A stretch of 64,000 nt of DNA from the NCBI GenBank assembly GCA_036274155.1, contig DASUGH010000018.1, forward strand, positions 1 to 64,000. The letters are read 5' to 3'. Shown in pieces: positions 8,632 to 17,060 of the stretch; within the stretch, counting starts at the first letter, position 1, and each line of letters starts with the position of its first letter. The notes below the pieces were generated by a model. It saw nothing but the letters and a program-made list of their open reading frames with translations, had not been told where the DNA came from and did no database searches. The DNA is from Gp6-AA40 sp036274155. Its GTDB lineage: Bacteria > Acidobacteriota > Vicinamibacteria > Vicinamibacterales > UBA2999. The position numbers and the translations under genes are program-made.

Positions 8632-10110
8632 TCAATTCGCCGGTTCTATCCGGATGAGCGCCGCGTCGTTCTCCTCGGTCAACACGTACAGGTAGCCGTC
8701 CGGTCCCTCGCGGACGTCGCGGATGCGCTGCCCGAGCTCACGCAGCATCGGCTCCCGGCGGATCTCGTCCCACTTGTCGTTGAACTCGATGCGGTTGATC
8801 TGCCCGGTGCGCGGGCTCTCGCCCTGACGCAGGCCGCCGACAAAGACGTTCCGTTTCCAGCCGGGAAACTTGTCGCCCGTGTAGAAGGTCATCCCCGACA
8901 GAGCGATCGAGGGCACCCAGACAACCCACGGCTGCTCCATCCCCTCCTGCCAGGGATTGTTGGACACTTTCGGCCCCGAGTAGCTGCGGCCGTAGCTGAT
9001 CACCGGCCAGCCATAGTTCTTGCCGGCCTGGATGACGTTGATCTCGTCGCCGCCGTTCGGTCCCTGCTCGCTGGCCCAGACCTCACCCGTCTCGGGGTTC
9101 ACGGCGAGCCCGAGCTGGTTGCGGTGGCCCATCGAGTAGATCTCGGGCTTGTATCCGGTGCGGCCGACGAACGGATTGTCGGGCGGCACGGTCCCATCGT
9201 CACGGAGACGCAGCAGCTTGCCGCCGTAGTTGCCTGGATCCTGCGAAGGCGCGTTCGCGCCTTCCGTCGAGCGGCCAAGGCTCATGTAGATCATCCCGTC
9301 GCGCCCAAAGACGATGCGCGAGGCCTCGGTCGTGACGTCGCTCGAGAACAGCTCCTTGAAGTCAGTGAGTCCGGAACCGTTCCAGGTTGCGCGAGCAAGC
9401 GTGGCCACGCTCGTCGGCGCGGCGCCACGACCACGGCCACCGGCTGGCGCACCGGCGGGAGCGGCGCCGCCCGCAGGCGCGGCAACCGGCTTGTGATAGG
9501 TGAGGTAGACGAACTTGTTCTCGGCAAAGCGCGGGTGCAGCGCGATGTCCATGAGACCCTGCAACCCTTGCGCGGCAACCGCTGGTACGCCGGGCAACAG
9601 CCTGGGGTCGAGCACGCCGTTGCGCACGATGCGAAGACAACCGGGCCGCTCGGTAATCAGGATGGCGCCGTCCGGCAGAAATGCCATCCCCCACGGATGC
9701 GTGAGCCCCTTGGTGACGACCAGCTTCAGATTCCGGTGCGCCGGCACGGCGGACTCGGCCATAATCACGCCTTCGGGCAGCGTTGGGGCGGACCAGTTGA
9801 CTGGAGGCACGAGCGGCGTCATCGGATTACGTCCGCCGCCACGTCCCGCCCCCGCCGCGCCGGCCGCGCCTCCTGGCGCTCCCGCTGCCGCCTGGCCCGC
9901 CGCCCCGCCAGCCGCGCCCTGGGCACCTCGCCCTTGTGCCTGACCCTGGCCGGCGCGTCCGCCTCGTGCTCCTCCAACAGCCGCCTGACAAGCCGGCGCC
10001 GCTGACGCCGCCGGCTGCGGCGCCTGTTCCGCCGTCGGCACCGCGACTACAGCAGCCAACGCCGCACCGACGGCACACGACACGATCGAGCCACGCAACA
10101 GCATGGGCAT
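8632..10110 (-). CDS. PQQ-dependent sugar dehydrogenase (glucose/sorbosone dehydrogenase family)
   Basis: The 492-residue product belongs to the soluble GSDH six-bladed propeller family, which oxidises aldoses with PQQ in the periplasm. Family blocks are HPWGMAFLPDGAILITERPG, FGRDGMIYMSLG, MGHRNQLGLAVNPETGEVW and GWPVISYGRSYSG. The start at 10110 is supported by AAGGAG 7 nt upstream and a following signal peptide; the frame is open for another 59 codons but without support. Between the signal and the enzyme is a low-complexity linker of about 60 residues made of Gly, Ala, Arg and Gln. Substrate cannot be assigned from sequence. It ends tail to tail with the truncated sensor gene. Confidence 0.88.
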   Translation of the reverse strand: MPMLLRGSIVSCAVGAALAAVVAVPTAEQAPQPAASAAPACQAAVGGARGGRAGQGQAQGRGAQGAAGGAAGQAAAGAPGGAAGAAGAGRGGGRNPMTPLVPPVNWSAPTLPEGVIMAESAVPAHRNLKLVVTKGLTHPWGMAFLPDGAILITERPGCLRIVRNGVLDPRLLPGVPAVAAQGLQGLMDIALHPRFAENKFVYLTYHKPVAAPAGGAAPAGAPAGGRGRGAAPTSVATLARATWNGSGLTDFKELFSSDVTTEASRIVFGRDGMIYMSLGRSTEGANAPSQDPGNYGGKLLRLRDDGTVPPDNPFVGRTGYKPEIYSMGHRNQLGLAVNPETGEVWASEQGPNGGDEINVIQAGKNYGWPVISYGRSYSGPKVSNNPWQEGMEQPWVVWVPSIALSGMTFYTGDKFPGWKRNVFVGGLRQGESPRTGQINRIEFNDKWDEIRREPMLRELGQRIRDVREGPDGYLYVLTEENDAALIRIEPAN

Positions 10111-10171
10111 TGCAAGTCTCCTTGAGCGGGCCAGTATAGTCTGCGGGTCGCCCAACCGAGGAAAATGAACC

Positions 10172-10957
10172 ATGCGCTCGCGACGTGCGTCTCTTACACT
10201 CGCCGCCATGATGGCGCTGGCTGCGTCCTCTGAATCGCAGCTCGTGAGTGCGGCCGAGATCAGCGTCCTCTGCTCGAACGGCTTCAAAGCGGTGATGGAG
10301 GAGCTCGTCCCGCAGTTCGAGCGCGCTTCAGGACACAGCGTTGTGGTTCGCTATGGTGTGTCCACCCTATTGAAGCGCGAGATCGACGCCGGTCAGGCCT
10401 TCGACATCGCCGTGCTGACCCCACAACTGATCGACGATCTCGTGCGGCAGGGAACGATCGCGGCCGACACTCGCACGCCGCTTGCCCGTTCGGGGATGGG
10501 GATCGCAATCCGGCCCGGCGCCGCCAGACCGGACATCAGCACGACCGACGCCTTGAAACGTACGCTTCTCTCGTCGTCCATTGCGTACGCACGCGAGGGC
10601 GCGGGCGGATTGTTTTTTGCCGACCTGGCGAAACGGCTGGAGATAGCAGACGCGCTGCAGCCGAAGAGCAAAATCACGACGACCGGAGAGGAAGTCGGCG
10701 AGTCGGTGGCCCGCGGCGACGCCGCGCTCGGGGTTTTGCCTTTGAGCGAGATTCTGTCGCTGCGTGGCGTGGAGGTGCTCGGACCTTTTCCTGCAGACGT
10801 CCAGGGCTACATGATCATGGTGGCGGGCGTCAGCTCGAAATCGCCGCAACGCGCCGCAGCACGAGCGCTGATCACTGTCCTCACTGCACCGGCCGCCATG
10901 CCGGTCATGCAGAAGCGCGGGATGGAGCCGGCGGCGGCTACTGAAGCCGCGCGGTGA
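10172..10957 (+). CDS. ModA-like periplasmic substrate-binding protein
   Basis: The 261-residue protein has a signal peptide (cleavage near VSAAE) and the type II periplasmic-binding-protein pattern of molybdate-type ModA. Key blocks are ISVLCSNGFKAVMEELVPQF, a phosphate/oxyanion-like STLLKREI, DIAVLTPQLIDDL and a YAREGAGG loop. Other members bind molybdate, tungstate or small organic ions. No ModB permease or ModC ATPase gene is adjacent, so a transport role is not shown. Stand-alone copies of this type are common in Acidobacteriota and Proteobacteria and are of uncertain role. Its 3' end overlaps the convergent YVTN gene by 20 bp. Confidence 0.8.
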   Translation: MRSRRASLTLAAMMALAASSESQLVSAAEISVLCSNGFKAVMEELVPQFERASGHSVVVRYGVSTLLKREIDAGQAFDIAVLTPQLIDDLVRQGTIAADTRTPLARSGMGIAIRPGAARPDISTTDALKRTLLSSSIAYAREGAGGLFFADLAKRLEIADALQPKSKITTTGEEVGESVARGDAALGVLPLSEILSLRGVEVLGPFPADVQGYMIMVAGVSSKSPQRAAARALITVLTAPAAMPVMQKRGMEPAAATEAAR

Positions 10958-11966
10958 TATTCCGCTTCGGGACGAATCCCACCGGAATCCTCGTCACCTC
11001 TTTCATCGACGCGACGTCGACAACCGACACGTCGTTCGTCACCGGGTTCGCCACGTACGCCGTCCTGCCGTCGGGCGTCAGCGTCACCCAGCCTGCGCCC
11101 TTTCCACCGAGCTCCGCCCCACCCAGATTCTTGAGGTCCGGCAGCGAGTAGGCGTAGAGAAAGTTGTTCAACCTGCTGCAGACGACGAGCGTCTTGCCGT
11201 CGGACGTCACGGCCATGCCGTGTGAAGGATCGGATCCTTCCGGAACGGTGGGTTTGCCAGGCGGCAGCTCCGGGTTTGCAACGCGCCTGAGCTCCTTCTT
11301 CGTCGCGAAGTCGACGACGGCAAAGCCGTTGAACCCGCTCAGCTGAACGAAGATCCACTTCGTGGACCCGTCCGGGTTCCAGTTGAACGTCATCGGGCGG
11401 ACGCCGAGGTCCATGTCGAGGGTCCACGCCGTCGTGTTCGTGCGCGCGTCGATCACGTTGATGGTTTTGCCCTGAATGGAGCCTGCCACCGCGTACTTCC
11501 CGTCCGGCGTGACATAGACGTTGTGGATCGTTCCTTTCGTCGGGACGTTCTTGACGCGCTGCAGCGAGACCGTGTCGATGACGTCCACGCCGCCGGGCGC
11601 CTGGATGATCCCGACGTACGCATAACGGCCGTCCTTGCCAACCGCCATGTTGTTGGGATGACCGCTCAACGGGATCCGCTTCGTCACCTTCAGCGTCTTC
11701 ACGTCGACGACGTCGAGGGTGCTCTCGGCTTCGTCGCTGATGTAGATGCGGCTGCCGTCGGGAGACACTCCCGCGCCGTGGCCGACCTCGATGCCGGAGA
11801 TCACGCCGACGACCTTGTTGGTCGCCGGATCGATGATGTGCACGTTGTCGCCGGCGCTGTTGGTTTGAATGATCCGGACCTTTCCCTGGGCGACGAGGGA
11901 GACCGCGCCCAGCACGATGCCGGCCAGGACGATCAACGCGCGGCGAATGCCATGTGGGTGGGTCAT
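10938..11966 (-). CDS. YVTN-type beta-propeller secreted protein
   Basis: The product (about 342 residues) has a signal peptide ending in LVAQG and then repeated 40-residue blades of the YncE/YVTN class. Examples are GVSPDGSRIYISDE, NMAVGKDGRYAYVG and TLTPDGRTAYVANP. A seven-bladed propeller is expected. Such proteins bind ligands or act as scaffolds; no catalytic residues are visible. AGGGAG lies 7 nt before the ATG at 11966, which is preferred over the GTG one codon upstream. The gene follows the small cytochrome-like gene at 11988-12413 by 21 bp on the same strand, so the two probably form an operon. The pairing suggests a periplasmic redox module. Confidence 0.85.
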   Translation of the reverse strand: MTHPHGIRRALIVLAGIVLGAVSLVAQGKVRIIQTNSAGDNVHIIDPATNKVVGVISGIEVGHGAGVSPDGSRIYISDEAESTLDVVDVKTLKVTKRIPLSGHPNNMAVGKDGRYAYVGIIQAPGGVDVIDTVSLQRVKNVPTKGTIHNVYVTPDGKYAVAGSIQGKTINVIDARTNTTAWTLDMDLGVRPMTFNWNPDGSTKWIFVQLSGFNGFAVVDFATKKELRRVANPELPPGKPTVPEGSDPSHGMAVTSDGKTLVVCSRLNNFLYAYSLPDLKNLGGAELGGKGAGWVTLTPDGRTAYVANPVTNDVSVVDVASMKEVTRIPVGFVPKRNITARLQ

Positions 11967-11987
11967 CACGTCACTCCCTGTTGCAGC

Positions 11988-12413
11988 TCATTTCGTTTGT
12001 CCGAGAACCCAGGCCTTCAACGTCTGCCACTCGGCCTCGTCCTGCGAGCTCCAGTGCTTGCCGCCGCTGTGATAGAAGTCGCCGCCGGCCTTCTCGTCGA
12101 GCGGGTGGATCAGCAGCCGGCTCTTCAGGTTGCCCGGCGACACGACGCGCTGCACCGCCTCGAAGTTCTTGCGCGAGTCCTCGTCGTTCCAGGTGGCGCT
12201 CCCGGCCGGGAGCGGTTGCAGGCGCAACGGTGTGCCCGAGCCGTGGCAGGCGATGCATCGGGCGTGGCCGGCACGCTTCGCCAGAAAGATCGGCTGCACC
12301 CGGGTCTTGAAGAACTCGAAGTCGAGCGAGGACGAGGCCGCCGGAGCAGATGCCGGCTGCTGGCTCCACAGCCCGGCAAGCAGCACGCCGAGACAAAAGA
12401 CCGCGGTATGCAC
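11988..12413 (-). CDS. Small secreted c-type cytochrome-like protein
   Basis: The 141-residue protein has an N-terminal hydrophobic signal and one heme-attachment motif, CIACH, at residues 53-57. It is preceded by FEFFKTRVQPIFLAKR, the pattern seen in Planctomycete/Acidobacterial cytochrome-like domains of the PSD1/DUF1549 type. No distal methionine can be assigned with certainty. A role in electron transfer or heme binding in the periplasm is inferred. It is the first gene of a probable two-gene operon with the downstream YVTN propeller and is divergent from the gene at 12651. Confidence 0.78.
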   Translation of the reverse strand: MHTAVFCLGVLLAGLWSQQPASAPAASSSLDFEFFKTRVQPIFLAKRAGHARCIACHGSGTPLRLQPLPAGSATWNDEDSRKNFEAVQRVVSPGNLKSRLLIHPLDEKAGGDFYHSGGKHWSSQDEAEWQTLKAWVLGQTK

Positions 12414-12532
12414 GTGACCTCCTCGATGGTCAGAGGCCGGCTGTACGCGCGCCCGAACCGGGTGCGCCGCCGGGATTATACGGCCGCACGCCTCGGACCG
12501 AGCGTCCGGTTTTCGTCCCTCGTGCGTAGTTG

Positions 12533-12559
12533 TCCGGCTTCAGCCAGGCTTCAGCCGGA
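12533..12559. repeat. Short palindrome in a divergent intergenic region
   Basis: TCCGGCT and AGCCGGA are separated by 13 nt containing a second TTCAGCCAGGCTTCA pattern. Related GGTCCGGC/GCCGGACC palindromes occur at 38566. It lies between divergent genes, so it is not an ordinary terminator. No T-run follows. Confidence 0.5.
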
Positions 12560-12650
12560 CCGGGTGAGTCTGGTCATGGCAGTCCGGGCGCGATTCGGGT
12601 AGAGTCACCCTGCTCCTGGCGAAGGAGACTTTGCGCGGGAGAAATACCCG

Positions 12651-13781
12651 ATGCGAAACCGTCTGCTCCGCACAGTCCTGGCGATCGGCGTCGGCCTGGC
12701 CGCGCTCCTGTCGATTCCGCCGTTTTCGCCGTCGCCCCTTCGCGCCGCGACCCTCCCGGCAGCGATTCCCGACGATGAGTTCTGGAAGATCGTGACCGAC
12801 CTCTCCGAGGCGGGAGGCTCGTTCGCGCAGGAGCTGATGTCGAACGAGGACTCGGCGCAGTTCGTGATTCCCGCCCTGAAGGCGTCCACGAGCCGCGGCG
12901 GGGTCTACATCGGCGTGGGACCGGAGCAGAACTTCACCTACATCGCAGCCGTCCAGCCGGCGTTGGCCTTCGTGCTCGACATCCGGCGCGACAATCTGCT
13001 CCAGCACCTGATCTACAAAGCCGTGTTCGAACGGTCGGCAGACCGGGCCGATTTTCTCTCCCGCCTGTTCTCTCGCAAGCGACCGTCCGGTCTCGATGCG
13101 TCTTCGAGCGTGACGGCGCTCTTCGACGCCTACCAGGCTGTCGAAGCCGATGCCGAGCTCTACGAAGACGAGCTGCGCGACGTGACGGAGCTGCTGACGG
13201 CTCGACACCGGTTCCAGTTGAGCGACGCCGACAGGGCGGGCATCACGCGCATCATGCAGGCCTTCCGCACCGCCGGCCCGCACAACTTGAAGGGGTCGGG
13301 AGACAAGAACCTCACGTACGTGCAGGCGATGACGGCGACCGACCTCGCCGGCAGTCACCACGGCTTCCTCGCGTCGGAAGAGAACTTCAGGGTCGTGCAG
13401 CAGCTCGAGCGGCGCAATCTGATCGTGCCGGTGGTGGGCGACTTCGCCGGCGACAAGGCACTGGCCAGCGTCGGGCGCTACCTCGCCGAACGCGACGCCA
13501 TCGTCGACGTGTTCTACGTGTCCAACGTCGAGCGGTATCTCTTCGAACAGGGCGATCGCGGCCGGCGTTTCTACGCGAACGTGGCGACGCTCCCGCTTGG
13601 ACCATCGAGCACGTTCATCCGGTCGGTCACGCGCGACATCAGCAGGCGGCTGAACATCCCGCTGCCGGATGCCAGCGGCAACTGGTGGTCGCTGCTCTCA
13701 CCGATTCACGCCTGCCTCGATGCCGTCACGAACGGGCGGGTCGTGACCTACCCGCAGCTCTTCGAGGTGGCGAGGGACTAA
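12651..13781 (+). CDS. LIC_10091-like secreted protein of unknown function
   Basis: The 376-residue product starts with a signal peptide (to about LRAATLP). It matches a conserved uncharacterised family sometimes called LIC_10091/DUF7790. Recognisable blocks are LSEAGGSFAQELMSNE, GGVYIGVGPEQNFTYIA and FVLDIRRDNLLQHL near the N-terminus and VFYVSNVERYLFEQG later. The GVGPEQNFTYIA and DIRR elements resemble a Rossmann-like methyltransferase fold, but no function has been demonstrated to my knowledge. Start ATG has GGGAG about 9 nt upstream. The stop codon is immediately followed by a MITE-like inverted repeat. Confidence 0.8.
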   Translation: MRNRLLRTVLAIGVGLAALLSIPPFSPSPLRAATLPAAIPDDEFWKIVTDLSEAGGSFAQELMSNEDSAQFVIPALKASTSRGGVYIGVGPEQNFTYIAAVQPALAFVLDIRRDNLLQHLIYKAVFERSADRADFLSRLFSRKRPSGLDASSSVTALFDAYQAVEADAELYEDELRDVTELLTARHRFQLSDADRAGITRIMQAFRTAGPHNLKGSGDKNLTYVQAMTATDLAGSHHGFLASEENFRVVQQLERRNLIVPVVGDFAGDKALASVGRYLAERDAIVDVFYVSNVERYLFEQGDRGRRFYANVATLPLGPSSTFIRSVTRDISRRLNIPLPDASGNWWSLLSPIHACLDAVTNGRVVTYPQLFEVARD

Positions 13782-13782
13782 A

Positions 13783-13973
13783 ACCGAAGCCCAGTTGTGT
13801 TGAGGATGCGAAGCCCTGTGGAGGTGACCGACCAGCGGCGCCTGACCGCGCGAGAAGGCTCTGGGAATCAGCGAGCTCACGGAGCTCGCGTCGAGCGGTC
13901 CACGACGCCATCGCCGCGCGGTCCGGTCGCCAAAACCGGGATTCGGCGATCCTCAACACAACTGAGCTTCGGT
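13783..13973. mobile_element. MITE-like element with 27-28 bp terminal inverted repeats
   Basis: The left end, beginning ACCGAAGCCCAGTTGTGTTG, is repeated in reverse complement at the right end with one mismatch (CCC against CTC). The similarity continues more weakly for about 50 bp inward. The element is 191 bp, has no coding capacity, and fills the entire gap between two convergent stop codons. No obvious flanking target duplication is visible. It could be a non-autonomous transposon or a bidirectional terminator that spreads as a repeat. Confidence 0.65.
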
Positions 13974-13984
13974 CCAGGCCTTCT

Positions 13985-14395
13985 TCAGAAGTCGGTCGGG
14001 ATCGGAAGATTGTTGCCGTCCCAGTCCTTGATCGATCCGTCTTTGGCTTTCAGGAATCCGAGAAGGCAGCCACGCGAGCCGTCGCGCAGCGGATGGCAGC
14101 GCGCCTTGATCGCATCTCCAGGCTTGAGGAAGTCCTGCGTGATGCCCATGCGTTCCAGAGCGACGCGGTTGGTCGCTTCGAGCGACCATGTCTGCAGTTG
14201 TCCGTTCGCAGCCTTCACATCGACGTAGACCCACGAGTGCGGATTGATCAGGTGCACTTCTTTGACAGTGCCCTGGAGGTCGATGAACGTGTCCGTGTAG
14301 TTGCCGTGGGAATGATGGGCGGTCGCGACCGCGGCACTCCATAACGCAGACAAGATCGCAGATCCGATAGTGAGCTTCACGTTCGGTCGCATCAT
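13985..14395 (-). CDS. DUF6152 family secreted protein
   Basis: The 136-residue protein has a signal peptide and the DUF6152 hallmark: a mature N-terminus starting with a His pair (AHHSHGNY), a GTVKEVHLINPHSW strand pair and a late KAKDGSIKDWDGN segment. The family is widespread in Acidobacteriota; its function is unknown, although the His-rich start suggests metal binding (inference). The ATG overlaps the stop of the upstream VOC gene as ATGA, so translation is probably coupled. A second member is encoded at 43477-43905. Confidence 0.83.
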   Translation of the reverse strand: MMRPNVKLTIGSAILSALWSAAVATAHHSHGNYTDTFIDLQGTVKEVHLINPHSWVYVDVKAANGQLQTWSLEATNRVALERMGITQDFLKPGDAIKARCHPLRDGSRGCLLGFLKAKDGSIKDWDGNNLPIPTDF

Positions 14396-14748
14396 ATTTC
14401 TTGTCCAAACCTGAGCGTGTTGTTGTCGGGATCGGTGACGGCAAACTCGCGCATGCCCCAGGCCTGGTCCTGCACCGGGTCCAGGTGCTGAACGCCCTTC
14501 GCGACCAACTCGGCGTGGAGCGCGTTGACATCATCGACGTACACGTAGACGCATGTTCCCAACGTTCCCTTGTACGAGGTGACCTGCAGCCACACGCCAT
14601 CACGAACGAATGCCATGTAACAGGGGTCGTCTTTCGTCTCATGGGGCCGCCACGAGTTCGTGCAGACGAAACCCAGCTTGTTCGAGTAGAAGTCCCTCGC
14701 CGCGGCTGATGTGCTCACATGAATCTGCGGAACGGCTGCCTTCAACAT
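14392..14748 (-). CDS. VOC family (glyoxalase/bleomycin-resistance-like) protein
   Basis: The 118-residue product has the vicinal-oxygen-chelate beta-alpha-beta-beta-beta repeat. It contains VPQIHVSTSAAARDFYSNKLGF at the front and REFAVTDPDNNTLRFGQ at the end. Family members are metalloenzymes (glyoxalase I, dioxygenases) or antibiotic-binding proteins. His9-like and late Glu-type metal positions are partly visible, but the substrate is unknown. It has no signal peptide and so should be cytoplasmic, unlike its operon neighbours. It is 5 bp downstream of the secreted-protein gene at 14754 and overlaps the DUF6152 gene. Confidence 0.83.
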   Translation of the reverse strand: MLKAAVPQIHVSTSAAARDFYSNKLGFVCTNSWRPHETKDDPCYMAFVRDGVWLQVTSYKGTLGTCVYVYVDDVNALHAELVAKGVQHLDPVQDQAWGMREFAVTDPDNNTLRFGQEI

Positions 14749-14753
14749 GATCG

Positions 14754-15458
14754 CTACTTCGCGGGGGCGGGCACGGGACCGGCGCCCCGGGAGCCCGCAC
14801 GCGCTGGAGGCGGGTAATCGTTGTCGTAGTAATCGGCGTAACGGACGCCATTGCCGTCTTTGTCAACGAACCCGAGCGACTGCTGGAACAGTCCCGGCTC
14901 CGGATCGCCCTCGGGCACGGTGCCTTCCATGATGTAGAGCCGGTTCTCGTGCATGTAGATCGAGACGAACGTTCGCGCGCGATCGGCGTTGTTCGTCAGC
15001 TGCAGCTGGTGCCCCTCCACCAGGTCGACGAAGTTCCACATGTAATGCGTGACCTTGACGTCGCGCTGCATGAACTGCCACGACGCCCACACGAGCGCGC
15101 CGCGGATGTCGGTCTTCCAGTAGCCGAACCCAACGGCGGCGCCGGCGCCGATGCCGGTGCAGCGCTCGTCGGCGAACGGCGGGCACTTCTTGGCTTTTTC
15201 GGTGAGGATCTTTTCGATGGACCGGTAGTCGACCACCGTCATCGAGTAGCGTTCGCGGCCTCGCGTCACGCTGTAGACGTGTGCCGGCAGATCGGCGCCG
15301 TACTCGGACTGGTAGGTGGTCTGAGCGACCTTCGGCTCGCCAGGGAAGTTCACGCGGAAGCCGTCGTCGCGGTTCGTGAACTCCGCCCATTCCTGCGCCA
15401 GGGCAGGCGCAGCCGATGACAGGATCCACAGGGCCGACACGACAGCAATCAGGCGCAT
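14754..15458 (-). CDS. Secreted protein of unknown function
   Basis: The 234-residue product has a signal peptide ending APALAQ, then a globular region starting WAEFTNRDDGFRVNFPGEPK. That opening resembles small periplasmic lipoprotein-like proteins of the PsbP/LpqN kind that begin with an FSVxFPG strand. Two cysteines occur in KKCPPFADERC. The C-terminus is Pro/Ala/Gly-rich and probably disordered. I do not know its function. It is the first gene of a tight operon with the VOC and DUF6152 genes. The ATG at 15458 is preceded by a G-rich ribosome site. Confidence 0.72.
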   Translation of the reverse strand: MRLIAVVSALWILSSAAPALAQEWAEFTNRDDGFRVNFPGEPKVAQTTYQSEYGADLPAHVYSVTRGRERYSMTVVDYRSIEKILTEKAKKCPPFADERCTGIGAGAAVGFGYWKTDIRGALVWASWQFMQRDVKVTHYMWNFVDLVEGHQLQLTNNADRARTFVSIYMHENRLYIMEGTVPEGDPEPGLFQQSLGFVDKDGNGVRYADYYDNDYPPPARAGSRGAGPVPAPAK

Positions 15459-15782
15459 GGCTGGCCCCCAAATCGCCGCGCGCGCTCAGAGGACGAGCGC
15501 TGAGTAACCTCTCTCACCAGCGCCAGCCGCTGGCGGGCACAGCGGCGCGCGGTGGGCTGATTCAATACGATCTCGCCGAGCGATGCAATGCCGCGCGCAG
15601 GACGGTCGCGCGGACCTCAGACACCCTGCATAGAACGACTCGTAGCAGAAGTCCACCTCGAGATTGTTCTTCGTGACCTTCGTCTTCGTGGTTCATGCTG
15701 ACATTGTGGCCGTACCGCGGGCATGTGCGACACAATCGGCCCTCCGACGATCCGACAACTCCCATCCGGAAGGCAGAACACC
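15459..15782. other. Intergenic region between divergent genes
   Basis: This 324-bp stretch lies between the secreted-protein operon on the minus strand and mbfA on the plus strand, so both promoters should lie here. I see no convincing sigma-70 boxes, no small gene and no obvious iron-box palindrome. GGAAGG lies 9 nt before the mbfA start. Confidence 0.5.
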
Positions 15783-16760
15783 ATGATCCCCGGCGTTGCC
15801 CACAGACGGCAATTCAAGAATCTCTCCGAGCAGGAAATCCTCGCCCTCGCCATCTCGTCGGAAGAGGACGACGGGCGGATCTACCGATGGTACGCGCAGC
15901 GGCTGCGCGCCGACTACCCGCAGTCGGCGCGGCTGTTCGAGGAGATGGCGGCCGAGGAGGACGAACACCGGTCCTCGCTCATCGAGGAGCATCGGCGCCG
16001 CTTCGGTGAGGCGATCCCTCTGCTTCGCCGCGAGCACGTCGCCGGCTTCTACCATCGGCGTCCCGTCTGGCTCATCGAGAACCTCGGTCCGGACCGGATC
16101 CGCGAAGAGGCGGCGCGGATGGAGATCGAGGCGCGCGATTTCTACCAGCGGGCGGCGCAGCGGACGACCGATGCCGGCACGCGGCAGCTGCTCGATCGGC
16201 TGTCGGCCATCGAGTCCGGCCACGAGCGCACGTGGGAGCAACTGATGCACGAGCACCTGCCGCCGCGCGCGCGGGCGGCCGAAGACGCCGAAGCCCACCG
16301 GCAGTTCGTGCTCACCTGGGTGCAGCCGGGACTGGCCGGATTGATGGATGGCTCGGTGTCGACACTGGCGCCGATCTTCGCCGCCGCCTTTGCGACCGGC
16401 GACACGTGGCAGACGTTTCTGGTCGGTCTTGCGGCCTCGGTCGGCGCCGGAATCTCGATGGGCTTCACCGAGGCAGCATCAGACGATGGCACGATTTCGG
16501 GCCGCGGCTCGCCCGGCAAGCGCGGCGTGGCATCGGGCGTCATGACCACCATCGGCGGTCTCGGGCACGCGCTTCCCTATCTGATTCCAGACTTCTGGAC
16601 GGCGACCATCACGGCGATGGTCATCGTCTTCATCGAGCTGTGGGCCATCGCCTGGGTGCAGAACCGCTACATGGACACGCCGTTCTTCCGGGCGGCGATT
16701 CAGGTCGTGGTGGGTGGAGCGCTCGTCTTCGGGTCGGGAATCCTGATCGGCAGCGCGTGA
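15783..16760 (+). CDS. mbfA: Membrane-bound ferritin / iron exporter MbfA
   Basis: The 325-residue protein fuses a cytoplasmic ferritin-like (erythrin) four-helix domain to a VIT1/CCC1 transporter domain. The first domain (about residues 10-160) has the di-iron ligand pattern AISSEEDDGRIY, EEMAAEEDEH and a matching second pair RMEIEARDFY and AIESGHERTWE. The second domain starts at LAGLMDGSVSTLAPIFAAAF and has about five membrane helices, ending SGILIGSA. In rhizobia MbfA exports ferrous iron and protects against peroxide; the same role is expected here. The start at 15783 (MIPGVAHRRQF) is preferred over an ATG 20 codons upstream because family homology begins there. No Irr or ferritin partner lies nearby. 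Confidence 0.9.
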   Translation: MIPGVAHRRQFKNLSEQEILALAISSEEDDGRIYRWYAQRLRADYPQSARLFEEMAAEEDEHRSSLIEEHRRRFGEAIPLLRREHVAGFYHRRPVWLIENLGPDRIREEAARMEIEARDFYQRAAQRTTDAGTRQLLDRLSAIESGHERTWEQLMHEHLPPRARAAEDAEAHRQFVLTWVQPGLAGLMDGSVSTLAPIFAAAFATGDTWQTFLVGLAASVGAGISMGFTEAASDDGTISGRGSPGKRGVASGVMTTIGGLGHALPYLIPDFWTATITAMVIVFIELWAIAWVQNRYMDTPFFRAAIQVVVGGALVFGSGILIGSA

Positions 16761-16987
16761 GCGATGCGCCACCTCACCTGGTCATGTTCCATGAGAGGTC
16801 GTCGGTGATCGGGGCGCCGTTCTCTGCCACTGCGCGGAGGGTGGCTTTGCTCGGTCGATCGCCAGGTGCCCAATGCCTGCTGAAGTTCGCCGGACTGGGT
16901 AGTCTGCAACGCTGCGGCGCCGAGCGTCGCGCCTGCGGTAACGACCGCGGCCGCGAGCAGTGCCCGCCATGAGATCGATCGTGGCAT
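16700..16987 (-). CDS. Possible small secreted protein, perhaps frameshifted
   Basis: From the ATG at 16987, with GGGGAG 6 nt upstream, the frame encodes a good signal peptide (WRALLAAAVVTAGATLGAAA) and then GELQQALGTWRS. Small acidobacterial secreted proteins often continue from GTW with a short beta-rich domain. Here the sequence becomes Arg/His-rich, and the frame runs into the 3' end of mbfA on the other strand. Another frame reads AENGAPITDDLSWNM, so a frameshift is likely. The signal sequence is well supported; the intact gene is not. Confidence 0.3.
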   Translation of the reverse strand: MPRSISWRALLAAAVVTAGATLGAAALQTTQSGELQQALGTWRSTEQSHPPRSGRERRPDHRRPLMEHDQVRWRIAHALPIRIPDPKTSAPPTTT

Positions 16988-17060
16988 TCTCCACTCCCCG
17001 GCCGGATTAGACGTGCCGGCGCGGCCGCTGGTCGGGCAAATCATCGCTCCCTTCAGCCGC

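Noticed and set aside
7909..10005. 698-codon open frame on the plus strand
   Set aside because: Past about 8620 it is antisense to the sugar dehydrogenase gene. Only its first part is kept as a truncated sensor gene.
10172..10957. Molybdate ABC transporter operon
   Set aside because: Only the binding protein is present; no permease or ATPase gene is adjacent.
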